A stretch of DNA of 64,000 bases, from NCBI GenBank assembly GCA_963921825.1, contig OY997593.1, positions 64,030,039 to 64,094,038 of the forward strand. Reading direction: 5' to 3'. The notes beneath the pieces were generated by a model, which did not search any database, had not been told where the DNA came from, and worked only from the letters and a program-made list of their open reading frames with translations. Position numbers and translations under genes: made by a program. This DNA is from Erodium maritimum (taxonomy: Eukaryota > Streptophyta > Magnoliopsida > Geraniales > Geraniaceae). How positions within the stretch are numbered: position 1 is the first letter of the stretch; each line of letters opens with the position of its first letter. Of the stretch, positions 12,301 to 23,570 are shown piece after piece.

Positions 12301-12809
12301 ATGATTAATGGGAAAACTCTGGGTCCTAACCTATTTGAATGTTTCATTTTAACGTCCTAACCCAGACCAACGTTTCGTTACAGTTCCATACACGAAAGGT
12401 TGGAACTTTTACAAAACCTGATATGAACCGTTCAAATTAACGATTTCCTTAACATAGGAAGTGAAAAGTCGAAACTACAACTCCATTCACGTTAACCTTT
12501 CAGCTCCCCATGCCCGTTAAACATGCAATTAGAACACTTAGTATACATATCCAACAATTTTTCAACACTGAATTTCAAAATAATGCATTATTTTGGGAAA
12601 GAGGAGCTGAAAGGTTAACGTGAATGGAATTGTAGTTTCGACTTTTCACTTCCTATGTTAACAAAATCGTTAATTTGAACGGTTCATATCAGGTTTTGTA
12701 AAAGTTCCAACCTTTCGTGTATGGAACTGTAGCGAAACGTTGGTCTGGGTTAGGAAGTCAAAACGAAACGTTGAAAAAGGTTAGGAACCAGAGTCATCCC
12801 ATGATTAAT
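12301..12809. mobile_element. Fold-back Mutator-like MITE with 9-bp target duplication
   Basis: Two 198-bp arms (12310-12507 and 12603-12800) are near-perfect reverse complements around a ~95-bp spacer. The ends read GGGAAAACTCTGG and, inverted, GGGATGACTCTGG. Both sides carry ATGATTAAT (12301-12309 and 12801-12809), a 9-bp duplication typical of the Mutator superfamily. The 491-bp element encodes no transposase and is non-autonomous. The intact duplication and matching arms suggest a fairly recent insertion. Confidence 0.9.
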
Positions 12810-12902
12810 ATGGTTTGTTTCAGGTATTTCTATTCAGCATACATGATGTGTTCACTCCTCTTGGGTTTCGTCGATAGATCCTCTGTTTTAGGGTCGATTA
12901 TT

Positions 12903-13360
12903 GGTTGATTTTTTTTGCAGGATCTAGAGTCGATGCTACTAAGGAATTGTTCTCTGGTGGGTTGTGGAGGCCGGGGGTGTTGGTGGGTGGCCATATGATG
13001 ACTCACTTATACTATGATTTGGGAAGCAGCATCAACGAAACGGAGTCCGGGAGCGCCAGACACGGGCTTTGATGATCGCGGGACACCGATAAGGAGCAGA
13101 GGCTCAATCTTTGATCCTACTCTTCCCTCTCCCCGAGTACCCCTCGGATTCCTTCGAGTTAAGGCAGAAGACGTGCCAGATGCGTACAATCAACTGAAGA
13201 GGGTTGAATGCCCTAAGTATACACATAGGATAGTCATATATTGTATGTCGTTCTTATGTGTTTCACTACATCTAAACGCTGCGATGAAAAAAAACTATCT
13301 TTGTTTCAAGGTTAATGATGTGAACGTAAAATGCATCTATTGTAGATGTTTCTAGCCCAT
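12903..13360 (+). other. Unrecognised GC-richer segment with an exon-like frame
   Basis: The segment follows a TTTTTTTTGCAG acceptor-like string (12909-12920). One frame (13014-13355) is open and includes LPSPRVPLGFLRVKAEDVP. Composition is richer in GC than its neighbours. I recognise no family. It may be a captured gene piece or a pseudo-exon. Confidence 0.3.
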
Positions 13361-13439
13361 ATTTCTAAGCTTTTCAGTCCCGGGATTATGTGATTTAATG
13401 TATTTTTCTCTCTATTTATGTAATTGATCTCTTTTCAGG

Positions 13440-15570
13440 GGTATTTAGGAGTTTGATATGAAATAAGGAGTTTTGGAGTTAAATGGAGCAAAAAATCAAC
13501 GCGATATGCGGTTTCGAACATACCCTGTTGCTTAGCAGGCGACTCATTTGGCTTGGCTAGATTGCAGGACAGTCCTCGGCTGGTAATAGGTGGCGCCGTG
13601 GTTGCTTGTGGTCGGTGTCAGATAAGGCATCCTCACTCCCAAGTGACCATGTGGCCACAGGATACCAGAGGGGGCCATTTCTTCTTCCAATAGGTCCCGA
13701 TCACTAGGGTTGGACTGATAGGTAGGTCCAAAATTCCCCGGTCCTTGGTGGCTGGTGGACATGGTAGTGTGTGCATTGGCAGTGCGGGCAATAAGGTTGA
13801 TCACATTCTCTTCTTGTGGTGGGCGTAGTCGCTGGACCGACCACTTGTTCCATTCCGTAAGATAAGCATTCAGTGGCCAAACTACCAAGGTGTGGATGCG
13901 GCCCTCCGAAATATTTACTTCTCGACCACCCTTATATTGCGGTACGATCCATGAGTTGTTGGTGCCTCTCGTGTGGTGTCCGGGAGGGGGCGTTGTATTC
14001 GTCCAGAGCGGTCGTGCTTAAAGAGCCGACCACTTCTCCCAGTCACAGAGGTAAAGTTCAATCACATATTTCCCTTCGAGATCTCCATGATCCGAATTAC
14101 AAGTGAGATTCACGCCCTTGATCGTATCGTCCTGTCGGTGACGGTACTAGATTGTACGTTTGGGATAGAAGGTGTGAGCCAGGGAGGGGCGACTGTAGTA
14201 ATGTAAGGGACGGGGGAGTAACACCGATGTATTATCTTGTAATTTTAAAGAATTATTAATTTAACTCCTTATCTTCGAATCTGAACGGACCAAAAATACA
14301 ATCTTATAAAGTTTATTAAATAACATAATATTAAAAATTAGAATAGAAAAAAATTGCCCTCCCCTCGAGTATTGACGTCGACCAAAAGACGTTATGATGA
14401 CGATGACTTAAGCCCCCGCTTTTAGTGGAACCCCGCCACTATTGGGACAATATTGGAGCACCGGGATGTCTCGCCATTGTTGCACCGCCCCAACCACTAC
14501 CCGAACCCTCGTGTAGGGTCCCTCCACTATCGATACACCCCTATGAAGAGGACAACTCTGGCCATGTTCTCTAGTGGCTGGCTTTCTTAGGTCGACTATA
14601 TCGTCCCAACTATTACCCCACCTTCCTCGTTGGAGGGACTCCATCACTTGTGCGCCCTCATACTACGGGCGAGACGGGTCATGGCTTCCACTAGCTTCCC
14701 TTCGGAGTTCGATCTAGCCGACCTGCACCACCAATAGTGCACCTTTGGTTGTGGGGAAACATAAATCAAGCATACCCCTTCCGCTCTCCGGACATCAGGA
14801 GGGACATTCGACCCTAGACTGAGGCGCGAGACTCGCTGAATACCCTACCCGAGCCCAGACTCCCATCCAACAGGTTCGTACCTATGGAGATCGATCCACG
14901 ACCAATAGATAATGTTTGAGGGGATCAATGAGGGGAGACTAAACGCTCAGGGTAACCGGGACATGATGCGAGAGAACCCAATGCTCTTTAGTGTTCATGT
15001 CATGGTGGACATGTGACCTCCAGTGGAACATCGGTTTGGCCCCAATAGCCGGAGACGAAGTCACATCCAATGACACTTCTTGTTTTGAGCAAGGGAAAAT
15101 GGAAATCGAAACCATTCTACCCGACCACTAGTCAGGACCCACTGCCACAATTCCCCTATTTCACCGGGAAGTACCGATCATTTCTATAATGAAGAAGTAG
15201 AGTACATTGACCTGGGGAGAGTGTTTGGCCCCAGTGAAGCACAAGCGAGGTCGGCAAAGCAATCTCGCTGGTCATCATGATAGACCTAGGGCCCCACGGG
15301 GTGTCTTTGAGGAGCCACACCCCGACCTGTATAAAATAGGTCCCATATATTTTTCAGCTTCCTCCTTTCTTTGATTTGTTTTTTGGACGTATGTTAAGAT
15401 AAAATAGGTCAATTCAAGTCGAGACAGGAAAAGTCTTTTAGTACTCATGTACCGCTTACCATACGAATAGGGACCCACTCCCAACCGTTATCACTGGTTT
15501 TATCGGACATTCAATTATAGGATCAGTGTTTCGCTTGCCACCGCGAAACGTTATCTTATCCTTTTATTAA
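13440..15570. repeat. Decayed unclassified repeat, probably an old retroelement
   Basis: The region is GC-richer and has only short frames broken by many stops. It includes a gag-like stretch near 14910-15000 (plus; MFEGINEGRLNAQGNRDMM). It ends with GGATCAGTGTTTC near 15520, a string shared with the end of the 23571-26640 region. No LTR pair, primer site or catalytic motif could be defined. Confidence 0.4.
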
Positions 15571-17193
15571 ATCTTTTTTCACTATTGTATAATCACCATG
15601 ATCTAGTTTTTTAGTTTAATAAAATAGTATCTATTATGCTAAAAAAATAGTAGAATATCAATTTATGGAGTTTCCACCCTAAATCCGAAAACTCCATTTG
15701 CCATGCCATGATGTTTCAACTCATATATGATCTGTTTGAAGACCAAGAAAAAGTAAGGCAAAATGGGTTGGAAAGATTCGGTCTTTTGGTGATGCTCGTC
15801 GGTTTTTTATGGGTTATTTGATAGCCTCGTAGCTTAGCTAGGCTGTCACTCCAATGGCAACTAGGGCCTTTCCCTGAGAAAATGTAATGAAGAAGATGGA
15901 TGAGATTATGATAATGGTTGGTGTTTTTGAATTAGATGCTGTTTAGGGCTTGTGCTTTGACTTCATACAAGTCATGGATTCACTTTGCTGCTACGATTCA
16001 AGGAAAAAGAAGCAAGTGCTGTTGCCTTATTCTAGTCCAGAAATAGCTCCTTAAAAATCTCCAACAAACCAATCATTTCACATTATGCAAAGCTACCAAT
16101 ATTGCTTGAATGCATATATGGAGATTTTATATACATGTCCTTGCTCTTTGGTGATGATGCTTCTACCAAACCAAGCATCTTGCTTTTCTCTTGCTGTATA
16201 GTTGTCTCAAAAGTGTGGATTCGAGCACAGAATTAGCATTTCTTTGGTGCTCTTCTTCTTTTGTTTTGTTAATCTCAAGGAATAGTGTTGGGTGTCTATT
16301 GGTCAGAGATCTGAACTCTTGCAAGTTCTTGTAGTTATGGCCAAGAACAAGATGGGTTTGAGAAAACAAAATAAATAGAGGATAAAACTATCTTCTGGGT
16401 TTGGAAAGTTTTTGATGTGTGGTGTATGCTTCTCTCTTGGGATTTTTGTTTTTAATAATCTTTTCCTGCTTCTTCTTTACCCATTATTCTTTTGCTATTA
16501 GCGCTCCAAAAGTGGACTTTTTCAATTTTGAAGTTCCAACCATGTCCAATCATGAGTGATGTGAAAAATAGTTCATAACCCATCACAACCTTGGACAGCT
16601 GATGCCTTGTTAAATCATATCATAACTGTTGCATGAAAATACAAAAGTCCACCTCCCTTCAACGTTACCTTTTAGACAAATATTTTGAGGGTTGACCATT
16701 TAAGAACGTGTACAATGGACTCGACGTTGATTACTGTTGGAGTAAAATTTATTATCTCGTTGTCAACGCCGATCAATGTTTTCGGTGCACAAGTCACCGC
16801 CACATCAAGGATTCGTTTAGCATCGACACGAACACAATAGCGAGCTGAGTCGTGGAGATCGACGACTTTGGCAAACGTTGAATCTGAACGCCATGTCGTC
16901 ACCTCGTGTCGCCTCAGCGCACCCTAAACGACGTGTGGTGTTGTGATGTCTAAATTCCTCTAAAATCAAAGTTGTAGAAAATGTTAGGCGTTAATCGGGT
17001 ACTTAGAATCTTCGGAGACTAATTTATATATATTTTTAGTTATTATTAAATATAAGTACACATATAATAAAAATAAAAATAATATTATATAAATATGATG
17101 ATAAAATAATAGTATAAATCGTACTGCATTAAATGAAAAATAATATCAAATATAAAAACAATAGTGATAATTTCAAATAATAAAGACAAAACT
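15571..17193. other. Intergenic region, nothing identified
   Basis: AT-rich sequence with a low-complexity stretch near 17020-17170. A few short open frames (for example 16672-16902 minus) show no recognisable motif. No RNA gene or bounded element was found. Confidence 0.5.
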
Positions 17194-17208
17194 ATCGTAA
17201 CCGTAACC

Positions 17209-19694
17209 AGATACAGAAATCACAATATTTCGGACGAAACTTAAAGCATCACAAAGCGCAGCCGCTCTCTAGTCTCTGCTAGGGTTTGCTATGAGTGCAG
17301 GTTTTGCGAAGACACAGCCGATTTCCATGGAGCCTTCGAAGACGGTGACGAGTGGAGAGGAGGGTGTGGCGGACGTCGTCCACTGGGGACCGCGTCTGAT
17401 GGTGTCCGGCGAGCATGGTGGTTCCCCGTTGGTGGGGGATGTCCTCGGGCACGGGTGGGTAGAGCCGGAGGAGGACTCGGAGCGGGGCTCTGAGGCTTCG
17501 ACGGAGGGGACGCCGGTGGAGGAGATGACGCCGGTGGAGGAGGTCACACCGGTGATATCGGTTGGGGCTTGGTCGGGGAGGGAGTCGGGCCAACCGGTGA
17601 TGCAGTTCTCGGCTGCACCGGTGGCGGAGGAAGGCTGGGTGGTGGGTGGTCGGCTTCGTGCTGGACCGCCCACACTCCGCCGTACGGTGGCGAGGGGACC
17701 CAGGCCGCGCCGGCTGGGCGGTGGCGAGAACCGGAGCGGGACGGGGCTGGGCGGTGTTGATGCCGTGGAGGGGGTGTTGCATGGTACGGGAGACGATCCA
17801 GTGGTGGTCTCATCGGATTCTGTGTCCGGTTTGGGGGCGCGGCTGGGGTCACCAGAGTCGGAGGCGGAGCTGGCAGCGAGGGAGACGCCGGAGGAGATGC
17901 CTTGGCGGCGAAGGCAGGGAAAGGAGCCCATGGCGGCTAGGGTTTCGCCAGGTCGGGTCAGGGAGGAAGCGGGCTTGGGCCGAGGGTTCATGTCTGATGC
18001 CCGTAGGCCTGTTCGTCCGCGAACTGGGCTGGGCCCTCATCCGGGCTGGACTCGGGGCGGTGTGGGTGACGTAGCGAAGTGTGCCGCCCGATATGAGGCG
18101 GGCCGGGGTGCATATGGTGGGCCGGGCGGGGCGGACCCGAGGGCCAACCCGGTTCGGGTGCCTGACTCGCCTTTCGGGGGCGAGGCAGTGGGGGCCAATG
18201 GAGTTGATAGGGGGGCACAGGTGGAGCTGGACCGTCAGATGGGGGCTATGCGAATCAGGGAAATCGTGGTCCCCGTTCAGGAGGTTACGGGAAGGGGCAA
18301 CTTGTATAAGTACGCGATGGCAGCAAAGGTCCTGACCTCCAAGACCGTATTCTGGAAGTCAGTGGTGGCGCGTATGGAGGACGTCTGGGGGATGAAGGTC
18401 GAGGCAAAGCCACTGGAAGGGGGTCTTGTGGCCTTCTTTTTCAGGACGGCCAAGGAAAGGGAGAGGGTTCTGCTGGGAGAGCCCTGGTCCTTTAGAGACT
18501 CTTTGGTCCTGTTTACGGATCTGAGAGCACATATGCAGGTTAGTGACCTGCAATTCCACCATTTCTCGGTTTGGGCGCGGGTCTCAAATCTGCCGGTAGG
18601 GGCCTGGACGAGGGATGTGGGCTTCAGGGTTGGCAACGCGCTGGGCGTCTGTCAAGGTGTCGATATTGATAAGGACGGGCTCTGTTGGGGGGACTTCATG
18701 AAGGTTCGGATCCGGGCTGATATCAGGATTCCTCTGCAGAGCTAGCTTTGGTTCCGCCTCTCTGTCTCGCAGGTACGGACCCGTCTGTTAATTTCTTATG
18801 AACTTCTACCTGAACATTGCTTCGGGTGCTGCTGTGCGGATCACCTCTTTCCGGTCTGTCCGGTTGTGGGCAGCTCGAGGGGTGTATCCCTGAGAGCACC
18901 TGGGGACCCGCGATCGGCCTTGGAGAAGGCGAAGCATGGGAAGGCCACCCCGGGAACGAACTGGACCTACTTAGGTGGGTCGGACAGAGGTGTAGGGGGG
19001 GTCGGACAGAGGTGTCCGTGCTAAGGAGGCCCCACGAACACCAGGGCGAACGGAGGGGCCGGGGTGGTGGGGGCGCAGTCAAGCAGGGATCGAGGAGGAC
19101 CGGGCCGCCTGGATGGCAAGGGATGTGGCCCCGTCACTGTCTGGGAATAAGAGACTAGTGCGGGAGGAGGAGCCGGAGGAGGAAGAGGACTCGGCGGCGT
19201 CCAATGAGGTTTCACCTACAGCGGCGGGGGGCTCCAAGCACCCTCGCCTCCAGGAATGAGTCTGACAGGGGCCAGGGAGGGGTTGGTCGGTTGTACCTTC
19301 TCCCTGGTGTACAGGTGGCATTGGTACCACCAACAGCTGACATGTTACTACCCTACCACTTCGGGGTCAGCATTCCCGCGTTCAGGAGCCCTACCACTAT
19401 CACGCAAGGAAGGACGACGCACGCTGACATACCGGGGGAGTAATTGGTCCACCATTGTTTACCTATCGTCTGGTCTGCTCGATCAGTTCCTTTGGTTGGC
19501 GTACACTGTATCGGTATCTCCGGATGCTACCGCAGTCCCAAATCCCCGACCTCAAATTATGCTACAGAGCACATTTACTCTTTATGCACTTGTTTTTTCA
19601 GTTATTCCAGTTTGGTTTATGTACGACGACTTCCCATTGTGGGGTCCCCGAGTTACTTTATAATTAATGAATATTACCATTTCCTCTAAAAAAA
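17209..19694 (+). mobile_element. ORF1-only LINE, 2.49 kb, with target duplications
   Basis: The element ends in an A-tract (19688-19695). It is flanked by ATCGTAACCGTAACC (17194-17208) and ATCGTAATCGTAACC (19695-19709), 15 bp with one mismatch. Between them lie a short leader, a long ORF1 (17291 to about 19259) and about 430 bp of 3' UTR. There is no endonuclease or reverse transcriptase. The target duplication shows the copy was inserted in this form or lost ORF2 by a clean internal deletion. It resembles in layout the LINE at 41009. Confidence 0.8.
17291..19259 (+). pseudogene. LINE ORF1, DUF4283 plus CCHC zinc knuckle, interrupted
   Basis: ORF1 of plant LINEs is a nucleic-acid-binding protein that packages element RNA. 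The first 484 codons (17291-18745) are open, with a Gly/Pro/Arg-rich N-terminal half. A DUF4283-like region follows (about residues 318-430; YKYAMAAKVL, GEPWSFRDSLVLF), then a WARVSNLPVG block. A TAG at 18743-18745 interrupts the frame. Beyond it the same frame gives a zinc knuckle CX2CX4HX4C at 18818-18859. A frameshift then moves to a Glu/Asp-rich tail (EEEPEEEEDSA) ending at a TGA at 19257-19259. Large open frames on the opposite strand here are composition shadows. Confidence 0.8.
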
Positions 19695-20029
19695 ATCGTA
19701 ATCGTAACCTAAACCCTTTAAACATGGGGGTATATATATTTATATCCCTTCTAAGCAATGTTTTTACTGATAAAGAAATATATTTTTTTTGATAAGCGAG
19801 GTGAATTTCCATTGATAAAAGAAGAAGTACAATGGATACAGGAAAAATCAAGGTGATTTATCCTGCAAAAACTAAACTGCATAAATAAGAAAAGCCGAAT
19901 AAGAAAACGAACGGCTAAAAATCGGATATGACCGAACATAAATTAAAAGAAGCAACTCCTCGGGGTAAATTGCCATGTCACGAACGTAATACACTGAGAA
20001 AAAAACCCCACCCGCGTGCTCGGGTGAGC

Positions 20030-20409
20030 CAGCCCGAGAACCTGGGGAAGTATGTGCGCAGCTCGTCCCAAAGTGTAGCTCGAACATTCTCATTAGACGG
20101 GCTGTAAACGTTTATTAGGACCAGCAGGAATGGGGAACCAATCAAAATTCAAACCATAAAATAGCATGCTTTAATCGGTACAAGAGAAACCTCAGATCTC
20201 CAAATAGACAATATACCACCTGAAGCTCCATCCGCAGGGGAAATTCAATTACCCAGAAAACCGCAGCTCCTCAGGTAAGAGGGGAAAGAGGCAACCTTGG
20301 TCTCCTGCAAAAATACAAAATCCGGACGAGCTTTCCTGATGGTACAACCGATACTCCATCTCTTAAGGACGGAGTTCGTTCCTCTCACATTCCTTGAGGG
20401 GAACTTCAT
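20030..20409 (-). pseudogene. LINE ORF2 endonuclease N-terminus, truncated
   Basis: Starting with ATG at 20409, the minus strand reads MKFPSRNVRG and then PDFVFLQETK, the start of the apurinic-type endonuclease domain with its catalytic Glu in QET. Two in-frame TGA codons fall where the family usually has Trp (in GNxIS and VxILIG). The domain breaks off after LINVYSPSNE...YFPRF. No reverse transcriptase follows. Confidence 0.75.
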
Positions 20410-20598
20410 GCTATCAATTACAAAGACGGAGAGAGGGAACCGAATTCAGGTCATCCAGTTCTTCTTCATCACAGACATCCTCATAAAAATCATCTTCGTC
20501 CCCTTCTAATTCAAGTCGTTCATTGAGCTCTAAGTAGAGATTATCAAATTGTTCATGAACAGATTCAGAGACACGCAAAGCTTTGATACCGACCTGTT

Positions 20599-22205
20599 TC
20601 ACGTAGTCCCACTTCCTCTGATTCGCAGATCGCACATAATGTTGCTCTGAATTAAAACAGGCGTCTGGTATATCACAGGGGATCGAGGAGCAGCACCTTT
20701 CTTCGGAACCAGAGAAGCAGACTTGATCGGGAGAGGGGAGGATTGAATAGCACGAGTCTGTTGGTCCAAAAATATAGCAGCAAAGGATGGAGAGTTACCC
20801 GCTGGCTTTGGAGATGTACCCGAACCGGAATTGTTATTCGATTTAGAGATAGAGTCCCCAACTTGTGAAACAGATGTCAAATCAGTACTGAAGTTGCGCC
20901 CTTCTGCAACCTCATTTGAAGACTTAGGTAAGCTAATCTCCGGAAGACAAGTTTCTGGGATCTCAGTAGCGTCAATCCCTGTCAACACTAATGGAAAGGT
21001 CAACTGGTTCAATGTCAAGCTCACAGACTTATAACCACATTTGGTGTTACTGTGAATTAACACATAAGCGACATCATAAGACGCAGAGGTCGGGTTAGAG
21101 TCGCAATGATGATGCAAAAGGGTTCCCAAGGAGCTCCCTATTGCCTTGATCGTCGCTTCAGACCTTCCATGAAAAGGAATTCCTTCGACCTTAACCCATT
21201 GGATAAAACCACCCAACGTTACCAACGCACCTGAATTGCTAAGAACATCGAACCAAGGATTCAGTCTGTTCCAATTATCCCTCTCAAGTATATCACGAAG
21301 TAAAGGATCAAGCACTATAAGGAGGAAAACCCGATGTCCAAAAGATCGAAGGGCAACATCCTTTAGACCTTGAGAGTGAAGCACAAAACTTAATTGCGGT
21401 ACTTTCCAGTTATTATGTGCAAGAACCAGTATGCCCGACATTGCCAATTCCTTGGCCCCTTCAATGATTGTGCCATGAATTGGCTGAACCGAATTACTCG
21501 AATAAACTGGTTTTGGGGATGAGGAACTCTGCTTCCTACGGGATGATTTGGCTTTAGGCTTGGCATAGGCCACCAATAACTTGAAACCATCCTGAAGCGT
21601 ACCATTAAACGCCTCCACCATGGCTTCAACATGATCCGAGTGTATCCTCACAAAGCCAAAAAACTTCCCGTTGCGATTCGATTGCTTGCAAACAAAGCAA
21701 TGTTCAACCAATTCCGAGCCAAACAGATTTTTGAGCCAGGAATCGTCTTTACCCGGAGGAATATTGCAAACAAAAAGTTTGCGTCCCCCTTTACCTTCTG
21801 ATCCAATGAAACAGAGGCGACGGGAGTGGATTGAGGTGCAGGGGCTGTAGGTTGTTGCTGCTCAAAAATCTGTACAATGGACGAAACCCGACCCATACGT
21901 TGCCCTTGCGTCGGACTGGAGGGAGCTCCGGAGAGAGACGAACGGTTACCAGCCGGAGCGACGACGACCGATCGAAGACGACTCGATCCAATAGCACGAA
22001 CTGGAGAGGAGGGAACCTGGGGAGCTTTCCCTTTCCGTACGTCTCTCTTCATTCTAGGGTTCCTGAGTGCTGATCTGGGGATCCACAATAGATTCTCCTT
22101 GAGAAACATAGGAGGACGAGAATGCCGATCAGTACTGGCAGGAGAGACCTGCCGGAACAATGTCACTGAAACCGACCAAAAGAAATTCGGTAACAACAGT
22201 AACAC
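20599..22205 (-). pseudogene. LINE ORF1 with RRM domain, one frameshift
   Basis: The N-terminal part (22205 to about 21790) is Ser/Pro/Arg-rich. Near 21790 the frame must shift to continue into an RNA-recognition motif. RNP2-like KLFVCNIPPG is followed by RNP1-like GKFFGFVRI near 21665-21640. Downstream comes the plant LINE ORF1 block with FIQWVKVEGIPFHG (about 21210-21165) and a Ser-rich tail ending at 20599. RRM-type ORF1 is known for plant L1 elements, so this is a different LINE lineage from the zinc-knuckle copies at 17.3 and 41.1 kb. Confidence 0.7.
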
Positions 22206-22509
22206 GCGAACAACACCCCTTCCCTGAAAAAGCTCGCGAACAACACCCCTTCTATGAGCGCACTGGTTGAACGAAACTCAACGACGGCGAGTTCCGAGCC
22301 AAGTCAACGGCGACGAGTTCCAGGCCGACCGAGTCCAGCTTCGCGACAATACTCCGAGAACAACACAGCCTGTTCTGCAACGAGGATTGTCCCAGGGCCA
22401 ATCTGAAGCGAGCAGGAGACGAGGCGGCCGGAGAGGGTCGGGAGCGCGATGGCCGTGACGACGGCGGCGGACCCATCCCTGACTAGGGTTTCGCACGCGT
22501 CAAATTAAA

Positions 22510-23076
22510 AAAAAAAACTTTGCGCAAATGTTACTTATGTCCATCAGGGTTTTATTTGTACAGTCGTTAATCACCGCGTTGTTGTCTCTCTCCGTCACCA
22601 ACAATGCGCCTCCGATCTCGGTTCTAGCCCCTCTCTGTAATCTTGATGGTTTTCGTCTGCTTCTCCACGACATCAGTCTCCATCCCCGCCTCGGATCCCC
22701 TCTTCTGAGCAGCCCCTGTCGCCTCTACAACTATCATTGAGTCCGCCATCAGTGTATCCACCTCCTTGGCTTCCATCGAGGCCTTCTTCGCGATCTCTAT
22801 CATAGTTCTGGGTCAAATGATCGAATGATTTTGTTTTACTTTGTCTGCTTTTTTTTCTTTTTTGCAAGGTTAATGATTAGTGAGCGAAGATTCAGGGATT
22901 CTACCCAAGGATTCAAGGACTTTTACCGGGAAGGATCCCTGAATCACATCTACTATTGTCGCTTTCCTTTCGTTGAAACTGATGAGGTCAGGTTCGGTTC
23001 TCCACCAGACAAAAAAAGTCAGCTCCATGTTATCCTTTCTGAAAATTAATAAATCTGTATCTTTTGCTAAAAAAAA
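22510..23076 (+). mobile_element. Plus-strand retroelement 3' portion with A-tail
   Basis: The segment ends AATAAATCTGTATCTTTTGC followed by eight A residues (to about 23076), a plant LINE-type 3' end. AACCCTTAAACATG follows at 23077. A near copy, AACCCTTTAAACATG, lies just before the LINE cluster at 19715-19729. That suggests a target duplication and that the minus-strand LINE landed inside this older insertion. No ORF is recognisable. Confidence 0.4.
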
Positions 23077-23213
23077 CCCTTAAACATGTGTGATGGTGAA
23101 ACTACAATTAGAATTTGTAGTTTGATAATTGAATGTTCGTCTTGTTAATTTTGTTAATTTTTTTGGTAGTATGCTCTAACAGTGATTAGAAACCAATTAA
23201 TTGTCAAGTCTAA

Positions 23214-23431
23214 TAAGCATGTTATTTTTTTATAAGCTCGAAAAATTTATTAATAAGACCGATTCCAAAAAAGAACTGTAATGCCTTGATTCAAGAAGAA
23301 TCAGGGTAAAAGTCAAACGGTTACAAATGAGCTCCAATAATAAGAGCTAAAAGGCCAAGTATTTTCCTAAAAACGAAACAAGGAACAAAAAGAAACTGAA
23401 AAGGTAACCTTCCAATCCTAAGCATGTTATT
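23214..23431 (-). mobile_element. 5'-truncated LINE 3' end with 13-bp target duplication
   Basis: TAAGCATGTTATT occurs at 23214-23226 and 23419-23431. The 192 bp between, read on the minus strand, end in AAATTTTTCGAGCTTATAAAAAAA, a LINE tail. This is a dead-on-arrival copy with no coding sequence. Confidence 0.75.
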
Positions 23432-23451
23432 TATTTATTAGAGTTTGTATT

Positions 23452-23570
23452 TTTTAGCACAATAACGAGCAAATTTTATTGATAAAAAGTGGAAAGGTCG
23501 TATAGGTCGTACATGCTTGTGAATAATTGAGATAGGATGAGATACAACTCCAGTAACGGCCGAAGCACTG
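23452..23570 (-). mobile_element. LINE 3' end fragment, minus strand
   Basis: On the minus strand the end reads TATCAATAAAATTTGCTCG, then GTGCTAAAAAA, similar to other LINE tails here. Its upstream extent cannot be fixed and coding sequence is not seen. Confidence 0.45.

Larger units (their letters stand above)
19781..22500 (-). mobile_element. RRM-type LINE, minus strand, most of ORF2 deleted
   Basis: Read on the minus strand, a GC-rich leader (about 22500-22206) is followed by ORF1, then the first part of an ORF2 endonuclease, then a 3' end. The 3' end reads TTATCAATGG...CTTATCAAAAAAAA, with the tail near 19787. The jump from endonuclease to 3' UTR near 20030-19980 removes reverse transcriptase and the C-terminal region. 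No convincing target duplication was found. The 5' edge is approximate. Confidence 0.7.

Noticed and set aside
17269-17991. Long Pro/Ser-rich open frame on the minus strand opposite LINE ORF1
   Set aside because: A GC-rich coding strand gives open antisense frames. The plus strand has recognisable ORF1 domains.
19781-23076. Twin-priming inversion of a single LINE
   Set aside because: The minus-strand part has its own 3' tail at 19787, so two separate insertions fit better.
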